Source: Natronorubrum daqingense
GTDB lineage: Archaea > Halobacteriota > Halobacteria > Halobacteriales > Natrialbaceae
Reading direction: 5' to 3'
Assembly: GCF_001971705.1 (NCBI RefSeq)
Contig: NZ_CP019327.1
Location: 992,001 to 1,056,000, forward strand
Length of the DNA stretch: 64,000 bases
Part shown: positions 25,630 through 34,016 of the stretch, one piece after another
How the letters are laid out: every line of letters starts with the position of its first letter
How positions within the stretch are numbered: position 1 is the first letter of the stretch
Translations under genes and position numbers: made by a program
Notes under the pieces: model-generated
The model's input: the letters and a program-made list of their open reading frames with translations, nothing else
Databases searched by the model: none
Told to the model about the DNA's origin: nothing

Positions 25630-27498
25630 ATGAGCGAGTACGATTACGACGAGCTCGGACTCGTCGCCGGGCTGGAGATCCACCAGCAACTCGAGACGGC
25701 GACGAAGCTGTTCTGTCAGTGTCCGACCGAGCTTCGCGAGCCCGAGGAGTCGTCGCGGACCTTCACGCGCTATCTCCACCCGACGCGCAGCGAACTGGGC
25801 GAGATCGACGAAGCCGCCTTAGAAGAGAGCAAGGTCGACCGCGAGTTCGAGTACCTCGCGTACGACTCGACGTGTCTGGTCGAAGAGGACGACGAGCCAC
25901 CACACGAACTCGACGAGGAAGCGCTCGAGACGGTCCTCGAGATCGCCCAGCTAATGGACATGCACCCGGTCGATCAGGCGAACGTCATGCGAAAGCTCGT
26001 CGTCGACGGCTCGAACACGTCGGGCTTCCAGCGCTCGACGCTGATCGCGACCGGCGGCGGGATCGAGACCAGCGAGGGGAGCGTCGGTATCGAAGACCTC
26101 CTCCTCGAGGAAGAGAGCGCCCAGCGCGTCGAGGAGACAGACGACGGCGTCCGCTACAGCCTGGATCGGCTGGGGATTCCGCTCGTCGAAATCGGCACGA
26201 AGCCCGACATCGCCTCTCCCGAACAGGCGCTCGAGGCCGCCGAACGAATCGGCATGCTGCTTCGTTCGACGGGCAAGGTAAAACGCGGGCTCGGAACCAT
26301 CCGTCAGGACGTGAACGTCTCCATCGCGGAGGGGGCTCGCGTCGAGATCAAGGGCGTCCAGAGTCTGGACGACATCGACGACATCGTCCGCAACGAAGTG
26401 GGTCGACAGGCCGAACTCGTCGACATTCGTGAGGAACTCGAGAAACGCGAGGCTGCCGTCGGCGAGGGACAGGACGTCAGCGAGGTATTCGAGGGAACCG
26501 ACAGCGGCGTCATCGCCGGCGCGCTCGACAGTGGTGGTTCGGTAACGGCCGTTCCACTCTACGGCTTCGACGGCATCGTCGGGCGCGAGATTGCACCCGA
26601 TCGTCGGCTCGGCACCGAACTCTCAGACCACGCAAAGCGCCACGGTGCCGGCGGGATCTTCCACACGGACGAACTCCCGGCATACGGCGTGACCGAGGGC
26701 GAAGTCGACGCGCTTCGCGACGCGGTCGGGGCCGGTCCCGAAGACGCCGTCGCGATCGTCGCCGCTGACACCGACGTCGCCGAAGCCGCGATCGAGGCCG
26801 CCGCCGAACGCGCTGCGACTGCCCTCGAGGGCGTCCCCGAGGAGACCCGCGGCGCGAACGACGACGGGACGACCCGCTATCTGCGTCCACTGCCCGGTGC
26901 TGCGCGGATGTACCCCGAGACGGACGTGCCGCCCGTCGAACCGGATCCGAGCGGGGTTCCGGAGCCGGAACTCCTGACCGAGAAGGTCGAACGGTATCAA
27001 GACGAGCACGACCTCGGTGCCGGACTGGCCGAACAGGTCGCCTACGGCAGACGGATGCCACTCTTCGAGGACGTGGTCGCCGACGGCATCGATCCGACGC
27101 TCGCCGCGACCACCCTCGAGTCGACGCTCACCGAACTCAGACGAGACGACGTGCCGGTCGAGAACCTCGAACGCGGGCATCTCGAGACCGTGCTCTCGAT
27201 GGCCGAAGAGGGCGACCTCCCTAACGAAGGAGTGCCGGATCTCCTCTCCACGCTGGCTCGAGAACCGGACCGAACCGCCGAAGCGGCGGCGGAAGCGGCG
27301 GGACTCGGCGGCGTCGACGAAACGGAGGTTCGGGACGCCGTCGTCGAGGTCGTCGAACGAAACGAGTCACAGGTCGCAGACGAAGGTATGCAGGCGTTCT
27401 CCGGACTCATGGGCGAGTGTATGGGCGCGCTCCGAGGGAAGGCCGACGGCGACCTCGTGAGCGAGTTGCTGCGTGAAGAGATTCAAAAACGGACGTAG
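25630..27498 (+). CDS. gatE: Glutamyl-tRNA(Gln) amidotransferase subunit E
   Basis: The archaeal-specific subunit that, with GatD, converts Glu-tRNA(Gln) to Gln-tRNA(Gln). The 622-residue length is normal. Landmarks: the start LVAGLEIHQQLETATKLFC (GatB/E family GLEIHxQL), zinc-site region CQCPTELRE, YSLDRLGIPLVEIGTKPD near 178-195, VKRGLGTIRQDVNVSI near 217-232, the inserted GAD domain around 300-410, and the C-terminal YqeY-like tail near 550-622. A TTTTTTA element near 25598-25604 is a leaderless promoter. GatD is not in this window. The stop codon lies within a 28-base tandem repeat. Confidence 0.96.
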   Translation: MSEYDYDELGLVAGLEIHQQLETATKLFCQCPTELREPEESSRTFTRYLHPTRSELGEIDEAALEESKVDREFEYLAYDSTCLVEEDDEPPHELDEEALETVLEIAQLMDMHPVDQANVMRKLVVDGSNTSGFQRSTLIATGGGIETSEGSVGIEDLLLEEESAQRVEETDDGVRYSLDRLGIPLVEIGTKPDIASPEQALEAAERIGMLLRSTGKVKRGLGTIRQDVNVSIAEGARVEIKGVQSLDDIDDIVRNEVGRQAELVDIREELEKREAAVGEGQDVSEVFEGTDSGVIAGALDSGGSVTAVPLYGFDGIVGREIAPDRRLGTELSDHAKRHGAGGIFHTDELPAYGVTEGEVDALRDAVGAGPEDAVAIVAADTDVAEAAIEAAAERAATALEGVPEETRGANDDGTTRYLRPLPGAARMYPETDVPPVEPDPSGVPEPELLTEKVERYQDEHDLGAGLAEQVAYGRRMPLFEDVVADGIDPTLAATTLESTLTELRRDDVPVENLERGHLETVLSMAEEGDLPNEGVPDLLSTLAREPDRTAEAAAEAAGLGGVDETEVRDAVVEVVERNESQVADEGMQAFSGLMGECMGALRGKADGDLVSELLREEIQKRT

Positions 27499-27538
27499 AC
27501 CGTCTGCGAATCAAAAACGGACGTAGACCGTCTGCGAA
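27483..27538. repeat. Perfect 28-bp tandem duplication spanning the gatE stop
   Basis: Copies 27483-27510 and 27511-27538 are identical. The first carries the last codons and the TAG stop of gatE (27496-27498); the second is untranslated. The 3' end of the gene has therefore been copied once in place. Confidence 0.9.
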
Positions 27539-27594
27539 AACGCTCGAGACGCATTTCGTCGCCATCTTCGTAATTACGACTTCGAATAGCGTGC

Positions 27595-28077
27595 TCACTC
27601 ACTGGCGAGTTCCTCGAGCAACGTCTCTAGCTCGTAACTCTGGAGCGCGTCCCGCTCTTCGATGGCCGAAATCACGAACGTCGAATCGGTCCGGTCGACG
27701 CCTTCGATCTGTTCGAACTCCGCGATCAGTCGTTCGACCATCTCGCTGGCGCTCAGTCGAGCGAGGACGATGAAGTCGGTTTTCCCCATCGTAAAGTAGA
27801 CGTTCGTGACGCCCTCGACGGTCAGCAGTCGGTCGGCGAACTCCTCGTAGGAGCCCTGATAATCGGCGTGAACCTCGACGAGGACCGTCACGCCGAGGCC
27901 GAGTTCCTCGAGGTCGATCTCGTAGCGATCGTTCGTGATGATTCCCTCCTCTCGGAGGTTGCTCAACCGATAGTGGATCGTAGAGACCGGTATCCCAGTG
28001 GCTTCGTGGAGTCGTTCCGGGCTCCCGGTCTCGAGTTCCGAAATTGCCTTCAGCAGTCGCACGTCGCGCTCGTCCAT
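27595..28077 (-). CDS. Lrp/AsnC family transcriptional regulator
   Basis: A 160-residue regulator. The N-terminal AsnC-type winged helix runs from MDERDVRLLKAISELE through GIPVSTIHYRLSNLREEGI (residues 1-50), and the C-terminal RAM domain from VTVLVEVHADYQGSYEEFADRL to FTMGKTDFIVLARLSASE (about 68-130), with the effector-binding glycine region GKTDF. The start at 28077 excludes 35 poorly supported upstream residues. It is divergent from the EamA transporter gene with about 180 bases between them, which suggests that it controls that transporter. Confidence 0.9.
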   Translation of the reverse strand: MDERDVRLLKAISELETGSPERLHEATGIPVSTIHYRLSNLREEGIITNDRYEIDLEELGLGVTVLVEVHADYQGSYEEFADRLLTVEGVTNVYFTMGKTDFIVLARLSASEMVERLIAEFEQIEGVDRTDSTFVISAIEERDALQSYELETLLEELASE

Positions 28078-28227
28078 GGAGTAACACTCAGCGTTCGGTT
28101 CGAATATATCCTTCGTCTGACGTACTTGGACATATCTATAACACAGTCCATCAGTGTGGCAGTACATTCGGATGTGATCCATATGTGTGGTTCTTGATTC
28201 GCCTCAGAGAGTGAGCTTGTAGAAGGA

Positions 28228-28240
28228 TCTAAATATACCC
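28228..28240 (+). promoter_or_regulatory. TATA-like box of the EamA transporter gene
   Basis: CTAAATATACC lies about 25-30 bases before the ATG at 28259, fitting a leaderless promoter. Confidence 0.55.
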
Positions 28241-28258
28241 CTCCATTCTGAATCGGAT

Positions 28259-29335
28259 ATGACTCATCTACTCTCCCGCCGATCTGAGTACCGAGAACTG
28301 GTGCTCTTTTCGATACTCGCACTCTGCTGGGGAAGTTCGTTCGTCGCAATCGAAGTCGGCCTCGAGTACGTCCCACCGTTGTTGTTCGCCGCCTTTCGCT
28401 ACCTCGTCGCGGGCGCAATCGTCTTCGCATATGCGGTGATCGCAACCGACCGAATACGGCCACGGACTCGCGGCGAGTGGCTCGCCGTCTCCATCGCGGG
28501 CGTCTTCGTGATCGGTCTCTACCACGGGCTCTTGTACCTCGGTGAGCTCTACGTCTCGGGAGCAGTCGCCGCAACGGTCGTCAGTACGGCCCCGATTCTG
28601 ACGGTCGTCTTCGCCAGTCTCCTGTTGCCGAATCAGCGAATCAACGGACTCAGCGTTATCGGGTTCGTCCTCGGACTGGTAGGTGTAATCCTCGTCGTTC
28701 GACCGTCTCCAGCATCGCTCCACGGCGACATGACGTACGGGGCGATACTCGTCCTTGGTGCTGCGATTACCTTCGCGCTCGGGAGCGTCCTCGTCCGACC
28801 GATCGAGTCCGCACTGCCGATCGAAACGCTCCAGGCGTGGGCGATGCTCATCGGTGCCGGCGTCCTGTTCGCCTGGGCGGGCGTTCGCGGTGAGTCGATG
28901 GCTGGCGTCGAATTGACGACGACAGCGTTGCTCTCGTACGCGTACCTGACGATTATCTCCGGTGTCTTCGCGTTCTTGCTCTACTTCGAGTTGCTCGAGC
29001 AAAGCGGACCGACGCAGGTCAACCTCGTGGGCTACGCCGAACCTGCCGTCGCGATCGTCGTCAGTTGGCTTGTGCTCGGCTCGGTCGTCGACTCGATTAC
29101 GATCGTCGGATTGCTCACGATCCTCGTGGGCTTTCTCGTCATCAAGCGAAACGCGATCCGCTCCGCTCTGGTATCGACGCGTTCGGGCAAGCCAGATCGG
29201 GGACTTCCTGAGACGTACGTCGAAGCCAGCACTGAACCCCACCTCGAAGCCACCACCGAAACCCACGCTAAAGCCAGAACAGATGGCGGGGTCGTCCCCG
29301 AGTCCGACTCGAGTGAGTTACCCAACGAGCGCTAA
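28259..29335 (+). CDS. EamA-family (DMT) transporter
   Basis: A 358-residue membrane protein with two EamA repeats and ten predicted helices. The first repeat starts LVLFSILALCWGSSFVAIEV (W-G-S-x-F signature); the second starts after VRPSPASLHGDMTYGAILVL and shows SYAYLTIISGVFAFLLYFEL and YAEPAVAIVVSWLVLGS. The family exports or imports small metabolites such as amino acids. A 55-residue hydrophilic Glu/Thr-rich tail follows the last helix. The divergent Lrp-type regulator suggests an amino-acid related substrate, but this is inference. Confidence 0.88.
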   Translation: MTHLLSRRSEYRELVLFSILALCWGSSFVAIEVGLEYVPPLLFAAFRYLVAGAIVFAYAVIATDRIRPRTRGEWLAVSIAGVFVIGLYHGLLYLGELYVSGAVAATVVSTAPILTVVFASLLLPNQRINGLSVIGFVLGLVGVILVVRPSPASLHGDMTYGAILVLGAAITFALGSVLVRPIESALPIETLQAWAMLIGAGVLFAWAGVRGESMAGVELTTTALLSYAYLTIISGVFAFLLYFELLEQSGPTQVNLVGYAEPAVAIVVSWLVLGSVVDSITIVGLLTILVGFLVIKRNAIRSALVSTRSGKPDRGLPETYVEASTEPHLEATTETHAKARTDGGVVPESDSSELPNER

Positions 29336-29419
29336 CCCCTAGAGTTCGAAGCGGTAGTCCCTCGGGTCTGACGGCCTCGTTCGTATCGTGCTCAACGGAC
29401 TATCCGTTTCGTACTCGAC

Positions 29420-29521
29420 GACTCCGCTCCTACTGTACCTCCGCTCTTACTGTACCTCTGCTCGTACTGCACCTCCGCTCCTACTGTACCTCCGCTCGTA
29501 CTGCACCTCCGCTCTTACTGT
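29420..29521. repeat. Six-copy 17-bp intergenic tandem repeat
   Basis: Six units of 17 bases, consensus ACCTCCGCTCNTACTGT, at 29420, 29437, 29454, 29471, 29488 and 29505. Variation is limited to the base before TACTG, the last base (T or C) and single changes in copies 1 and 3. The unit is not a multiple of three and lies between the EamA gene and a lipoprotein gene transcribed towards it, so it is not coding. Confidence 0.9.
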
Positions 29522-29572
29522 CCTCGAAGACCCGAACGTAACGTAAATCGCTAGTAAGAGCTCTTCTGGCAC

Positions 29573-30586
29573 TCAATCGGTCAGCTCTCCCGTGTACTCA
29601 CCGTCGACCCGCACTGCAGTGTCGTCGGTCGTCGTCTCGGTCGAGTCTGCGTCGGTTCCGAGTGCCGACTCGAGTCCTTCACTGTCCAGTGAATCTTCCC
29701 CGGCGTACGTCACGAGCGTACTGGCGTGTGCGCCGTCGGATTCGACCGCGAGGTGTTGGTGAACGGCCGACGCATCCTCGAAGGCCCCGAATTCGAACTC
29801 GAGGCTCTCCTCGTCTTCCGCCGGTTGCTCGCCGTCGATCGTCTCGGCGGGAAGGGCCTCGTCGTCGGTGTACACACCGAGCGTGATCCCTCCCGATTCG
29901 CCCGTCCGGAGCAGCCACTCGAAGTCGTCGTCGGTTTCGTGTTTGGGCTCTCGGTCGCCAGTTGCTGTCTCGACGATTCTGTCGACTCCCTCGAGTGCGT
30001 CGTACTCGTCGTCGTTCGGATTCGGGTACGAAAAGGCGTACACGCCGTCGGTGATCCCGACGATTTCGTCGGTTTCGGCGTCACTGAAGAGTGCTGACGA
30101 ATCAGATTCGGACTCGAGGTCGTATCCCGCCTGCTCGAGGTCGGTGTAGAGACCGTCGTAGTCGTACTCGCCGACGACTGCGAAGGCACCGTTCGCGTAC
30201 ACGAGCGTTCCCTCGTCCGTCGGTGTCTCGTCGTTGTCGCTGTAGGCGGTCGCTCCTGGGGAGTTTGCCAGGTGAGAAAACCCACTCGAGTTGAGGACGG
30301 CGACGACGATCGGGTTCCCGATGAGCGGATCGTCCGGTTCGTCACCAGCCGCCGCGTCTTCCTCGTCGATGATGGTCGCCATCGTCTCGAAATCGATCGC
30401 ACCATAGACGTACGGCGAGTGGTCTCCGGTGGGAAGAATCGACGCGTACGACGGCAGTTCATCGTCGGCCTCGATCCCGCCGTCAGATTCCTCATCGTCG
30501 GAGCTAGGTAACTCCGAGCATCCAGCGAGGGCCAGCATTCCACCCGCGGCGAGAGACAGTGCGTGTCGTCGGTTGACCTCGATCAT
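29573..30586 (-). CDS. Haloarchaeal lipoprotein of unknown function
   Basis: A 337-residue secreted lipoprotein. It has a twin-arginine-like start (EVNRRHALSLAAGGMLALAG) with the lipobox cysteine at residue 23. A short Asp/Glu-rich linker follows, then an acidic globular domain with segments such as YVYGAIDFETMATIIDE, TLVYANGAFAVVGEYDYD and VAVLNSSGFSHL. It ends with a Thr/Asp-rich tail (SALGTDADSTETTTDDTAV). No family can be named. It is convergent with the EamA gene across the 17-bp repeats. Confidence 0.75.
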   Translation of the reverse strand: MIEVNRRHALSLAAGGMLALAGCSELPSSDDEESDGGIEADDELPSYASILPTGDHSPYVYGAIDFETMATIIDEEDAAAGDEPDDPLIGNPIVVAVLNSSGFSHLANSPGATAYSDNDETPTDEGTLVYANGAFAVVGEYDYDGLYTDLEQAGYDLESESDSSALFSDAETDEIVGITDGVYAFSYPNPNDDEYDALEGVDRIVETATGDREPKHETDDDFEWLLRTGESGGITLGVYTDDEALPAETIDGEQPAEDEESLEFEFGAFEDASAVHQHLAVESDGAHASTLVTYAGEDSLDSEGLESALGTDADSTETTTDDTAVRVDGEYTGELTD

Positions 30587-30707
30587 CCAGTCGTAGTAAT
30601 TACCACTGATATATCATTGTAGTGGTATTCGTTCCGTTCGTCTCGCAGTGGCAACGAGGTGCGAGAATGCGAGGAAAGGACGGTCGGTGAAGCAGCTGTC
30701 GGCTTTG

Positions 30708-31475
30708 TTACTTCTTTTCGGGGCGGTCAGTTGCTCGGCGAAGGACACCGAGGAGCGTGTGTGCTTCTCGCGCTGTCAGATCCGCCCGACCGTGGATCCG
30801 ACGAAGCATCCGCATCGTTTTGTCGTGTTTTTCGGACGGATGATTGAGTTCCGCGAGAAGCGCGTCCCATTGGTCGTACACTCGATCGACCGTCTCCTGT
30901 GGCGCTCGGACCTGCTCGCGGTCGGGAAGCTGTGTGTCTCCCTTCGCGAGTGTGAGTGAGCTGAGTTCGTAGAGCGTGATCGTCGCCGCCTGACCGAGAT
31001 TGAGAACGGGGTACTCTTCGGCAGCCGGAATGGAACAAATTTCGTCGATTTGGGCGAGTTCCTCGTTCGTAAGTCCGACACGCTCACGGCCAAAGACGAG
31101 TGCCGTCGGTCCCTCGACGGTCTCGAGGCGATCTGCGAGTTCGCCAGGAGTCGAGAACGGAAAACGGACGTGACTGTTGTCGTCTTCGTTCGTCACTGCC
31201 GTACAGCCGATGGTGTGATAGTTTTCGACGAGCTGGTCGAACGTAACTTCACTCGCGTTCGGAAGAATGTCGTCTCGAGCGTGTCCTGCGAATCCGTACG
31301 CTGGGCCGTCACGGTCGAGTGCTGGCGGGTCGACGAGGAGGAGGTCTTCGAATCCGAAGTTCTTCATGCCTCGTGCAATCGTCCCGACGTTCCCCGGCGT
31401 CTGGGCATCGACGACGGCGACTGCTGGCGGTGTTCGACGAGTGACCGTGGTCTGGTCGTCTAACTCCTCGCTCAT
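30708..31475 (-). CDS. trmJ: TrmJ-like tRNA 2'-O-methyltransferase (SPOUT)
   Basis: A 255-residue SpoU-class SPOUT methyltransferase. The first motif is VAVVDAQTPGNVGTIARGMK near residues 19-38 (N-x-G-x-x-x-R, with Arg in the active site). The SAM-binding trefoil knot is formed by TALVFGRERVGLTNEELAQ near 143-161 and IPAAEEYPVLNLGQAATITLYEL near 168-190, split here by normal loops. TrmJ modifies position 32 in tRNA. The C-terminal helices carry QTVDRVYDQWDALLAELNHPSEK, common to TrmJ proteins. The start at 31475 lies next to the origin, transcribed away from it. Confidence 0.88.
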   Translation of the reverse strand: MSEELDDQTTVTRRTPPAVAVVDAQTPGNVGTIARGMKNFGFEDLLLVDPPALDRDGPAYGFAGHARDDILPNASEVTFDQLVENYHTIGCTAVTNEDDNSHVRFPFSTPGELADRLETVEGPTALVFGRERVGLTNEELAQIDEICSIPAAEEYPVLNLGQAATITLYELSSLTLAKGDTQLPDREQVRAPQETVDRVYDQWDALLAELNHPSEKHDKTMRMLRRIHGRADLTAREAHTLLGVLRRATDRPEKK

Positions 31476-31697
31476 ACGCGTTCAGCGAAGATCGGGTCGT
31501 GAAACGGGTTACCCTTTCGATTCATCACTCGGTGGCTCGAGGACGGAAGCAACGAATGAGAGAGGAGCGGGATTGACCGGAAGAGAACGAGAGTCTTGTT
31601 CAGGATACTCGACCAAATCTGGACATCGTCTCGGTCTCTTCATCTGTCTCGGTCACTTCTTCTCTTTCAGTCACTCTTTCTCTCTTCTTCTGTCTTC

Positions 31698-31736
31698 TAG
31701 TCTAGACTAGCTAATCTAGACTAGTTCCTAGACTAG
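31698..31736. repeat. CTAG cluster with perfect 14-bp palindrome
   Basis: Seven CTAG words occur in about 40 bases. The first three form the perfect palindrome CTAGTCTAGACTAG, and CTAGACTAG occurs three times. CTAG is normally rare in haloarchaeal genomes and is a target of haloarchaeal methylation, so the density is unexpected. Confidence 0.85.
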
Positions 31737-31889
31737 TCAGTTGATACTAATTGTACTAATATGGTCTTGAGACTGTGATACTTTGGAATTGTGTGAGTAC
31801 GGTCGTGGTTGGGTCGGTATAGTCTCGATTCACGAAGGTGTTTGGTAGCTCTCCGTATCTCGAGACACAACACATATAATGGGGGGAGG

Positions 31890-31913
31890 GACACACCCCC
31901 ATCGCGTTTGTAA
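31890..31913 (-). promoter_or_regulatory. Origin recognition box ORB-1
   Basis: The 24-base element reads TTACAAACGCGATGGGGGTG followed by TGTC on the minus strand. It is an exact inverted copy of the box at 32038-32061. The GGGGGTG end matches the haloarchaeal G-string. Orc1/Cdc6 binding is inferred. Confidence 0.85.
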
Positions 31914-31955
31914 GGCTGTATGTGTGTGGGGGTTCTGTATCGGTACACACCAGTG

Positions 31956-31969
31956 CCGCGGATGTAAAA
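31956..31969 (-). promoter_or_regulatory. Partial origin box (mini-ORB)
   Basis: Minus-strand TTTTACATCCGCGG shares the TTACATCCGCG core with the third full box but has no G-string. Confidence 0.55.
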
Positions 31970-32037
31970 TCAGCTCGACTGACCCTAAATGCGGACAAAT
32001 CAGCCGATACTCTCAGACCCCACCCACCCATTTGCCG

Positions 32038-32061
32038 TTACAAACGCGATGGGGGTGTGTC
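32038..32061 (+). promoter_or_regulatory. Origin recognition box ORB-2
   Basis: An exact inverted counterpart of ORB-1, 124 bases away from it. The plus-strand sequence starts TTACAAACGCGATGGGGGTG. The pair brackets a candidate unwinding region. Confidence 0.85.
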
Positions 32062-32291
32062 TCCCTCGAGCGATGGAATTAACAGGTTCGAACGTCGCGA
32101 ATGGCGTTTTGAAACACGAGAGACGAGTGGGAGCGAGTGGAACGATTTGTGCGAGAGCAAGTGGATCAATTTGAGCGAGAGCAAGCGAGACTTGCACTGT
32201 CCGCTCCTAGAAATCGAGTGAACTTCGGAGGAGCGCTCGTTTTAACCACCGTCAGCGTTCATCTCCCCTCGACCCCCTCCCTGTCGGCACA

Positions 32292-32315
32292 GTTACATCC
32301 GCGACGGGGGTGGGG
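32292..32315 (+). promoter_or_regulatory. Origin recognition box ORB-3
   Basis: GTTACATCCGCGACGGGGGT followed by GGGG. It aligns with ORB-2 at most positions (GTTACA, CGCGA, GGGGGTG) and lies in the same orientation, nearer orc1. Confidence 0.8.
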
Positions 32316-32430
32316 GCGTTTCGCATACCGGTCGTCCATCGAACCACAGTGTTAGAAGCGCGATACTGGCAATCTACTGATTCACCGTCACTCCCGCGCG
32401 TACAGTCTTTTTAGAGGGGTTCCCACCATA

Positions 32431-32444
32431 TTTACATCCGCGAG
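32431..32444 (+). promoter_or_regulatory. Partial origin box before orc1
   Basis: TTTACATCCGCGAG matches the core of ORB-3 without the G-string. It lies about 50 bases before the orc1 start, so it could also control that gene. Confidence 0.55.
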
Positions 32445-32455
32445 CGAAGTCCATA

Positions 32456-32478
32456 GGTTTATTTCAATCCAGTTGAAA
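32456..32478 (+). promoter_or_regulatory. orc1 promoter with TTTCAA-N5-TTGAAA palindrome
   Basis: A TTTATTTC element, about 30 bases before the ATG at 32495, overlaps a palindrome with arms TTTCAA and TTGAAA (32462-32478). The overlap with the promoter suggests autoregulation of orc1. Confidence 0.5.
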
Positions 32479-32494
32479 GCCACGAGGTACTGCA

Positions 32495-33730
32495 ATGTCC
32501 GCCAACGACGATCGTGATCCGCTCTTTCAATACGACGATCCGGTCTTTGCTGACGAGCGATTGCTCGAGATTACGCACCTCCCCGGCCCCGACCGCATCG
32601 TCGGCCGGGACGAACAGATGCAACGCGTCGCAGACGCCCTGAACCCTGCAATCTTCGGCAGCGAACCCAACCATCTATTCATCTTCGGGAAGACTGGAAC
32701 CGGAAAGTCACTCATTTCTCGATCGGTGACCCAACGTGTTATCTCGGAAGCCGGTCGTGACGACATCGTCGTCAAGTACGCCTTTATCGACTGCGGCGAA
32801 CAGAATACGGAGGCTTCGGTCATCAAGACCATCGCGCAACTCGTCAACGAACCCGAAGCGAGTGGCATCTCCGTTCCCGACCGCGGACTCGGCACCGGTG
32901 ACTACTACAAACGCCTCTGGGAGGCCATCGACCACTGCACGGACGTCACGATCGTCATTCTAGACGAGATCGACATGCTCGAGAACGACGAGGTCCTTCG
33001 AAAGCTCTCTCGAGCGGGCGAAAATCGGCGTATCTCGGACTCGAGTATCGGTATTATTGGCATTTCGAACAAGATCGACTTTCCCGATCATCTCTCCGAG
33101 CGCGTCAAATCGAGTCTTTCACGTGACGAACTCGTCTTTTCACCCTACGACGCCAACCAACTCGTCGAAATCCTCGAGAAACGCCGCGACGCGTTTCACG
33201 ATGGTGTCCTTTCCGACGACGTGATTCCGTTGACCGCCGCGCTGGCGGCCCAGGAACACGGCGACGCGCGGAAGGCGATCGATATCCTTCGCAATGCGGG
33301 TCGGATCGCAAAGAAACAAAACGCGACGCGCGTTACCGCGGATCACGTCCGGGATGCAAAGGAGAAAACCGAAGCCGACAGGTTCAACGAATTGATCGAG
33401 GGCTCTCCACAACAGGCGAAGGCGATCTTGTACTCGCTGACGCTGCTCACCGAGAACAGTTCGGAAAAGGAGTTCCCGACGAAGATTATCTACAACCAGT
33501 ACAAGTCGATCGCTCGTCAACTCAACTTCGACGTCCTCTCCGAACGGCGAGTCCAGGAGATCCTACAGGAACAAAACTTTCTCAACGTGATTCAATCCGA
33601 ACGTGAGGGACGTGGGCGCGGTCGAGGCGCGCACGCGAAACACCGGCTCCTCGAGAACCCGTCTATCGTCAAAAAGGTGCTCCTGCGAGATTCGCGACTG
33701 GCCGTCCTCGAGGACGACGGCGACGAGTAA
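32495..33730 (+). CDS. orc1: Orc1/Cdc6 replication initiator
   Basis: A 411-residue AAA+ ATPase that binds origin boxes and loads the MCM helicase. Walker A is GKTGTGKS near residues 66-73, Walker B is VILDEIDML near 153-161, sensor 1 is IGIIGISNKIDFP near 186-198, and sensor 2 is GDARKAIDILRNAG near 254-267. The C-terminal winged helix runs about 320-400 (TKIIYNQYKSIARQLNFDVL, then SERRVQEILQEQNFLNV) and ends in an Arg/Gly stretch GRGRGRGAHAKH. The gene directly borders the origin boxes on its 5' side. It is most likely the initiator for this origin. Confidence 0.97.
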   Translation: MSANDDRDPLFQYDDPVFADERLLEITHLPGPDRIVGRDEQMQRVADALNPAIFGSEPNHLFIFGKTGTGKSLISRSVTQRVISEAGRDDIVVKYAFIDCGEQNTEASVIKTIAQLVNEPEASGISVPDRGLGTGDYYKRLWEAIDHCTDVTIVILDEIDMLENDEVLRKLSRAGENRRISDSSIGIIGISNKIDFPDHLSERVKSSLSRDELVFSPYDANQLVEILEKRRDAFHDGVLSDDVIPLTAALAAQEHGDARKAIDILRNAGRIAKKQNATRVTADHVRDAKEKTEADRFNELIEGSPQQAKAILYSLTLLTENSSEKEFPTKIIYNQYKSIARQLNFDVLSERRVQEILQEQNFLNVIQSEREGRGRGRGAHAKHRLLENPSIVKKVLLRDSRLAVLEDDGDE

Positions 33731-34016
33731 GTCCCTCCGAGAAGCCGTGGACACGGTTCTCTCAAACTGACGTCTATTCTTCGCGATCTGACCCCAGTGC
33801 AGCGGATTTGCGGATTCACTAGTTACGCTCGCTATGTGCCCTTGCTGTGTGTCCCGTGTGAGTCTCTTTCATGGGGAAGACTGCGGTGTCTCAAATCACC
33901 AACCGTCGCACGACCGAATGCCTTCCTTAAGGATCCATTCACAAGGTAGACTATATGTTAATATCTTATACAGTACTGTGGAAACACTATTCAATTGTTG
34001 CGATATTTCCTACTCT

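Larger units (their letters stand above)
31476..32494. other. Chromosomal replication origin region (oriC)
   Basis: About 1 kb without genes, directly upstream of orc1/cdc6. From left to right it holds a pyrimidine-rich run (31640-31695), a cluster of CTAG words (31698-31736), an AT-richer stretch to about 31880, two 24-base boxes in perfect inverted orientation, two partial boxes, a third full box with a G-string, and the orc1 promoter. Origin boxes with an added G-rich end are an established feature of haloarchaeal origins, and origins next to orc genes are common. The interval between the inverted boxes (31914-32037) is a candidate unwinding region. Confidence 0.9.

Noticed and set aside
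29420-29521. Possible CRISPR array
   Set aside because: Units are 17 bases in direct contact without spacers, and no cas genes occur.
31733-32355. Short open frames in the origin region
   Set aside because: They overlap each other on both strands and cover the origin boxes; codon use is not that of a haloarchaeal gene.
33834-34016. N-terminal extension of the AMP-binding protein
   Set aside because: The first 61 residues are Cys/His-rich with no similarity to the family, and an AT-rich promoter-like stretch lies just before the ATG at 34017.
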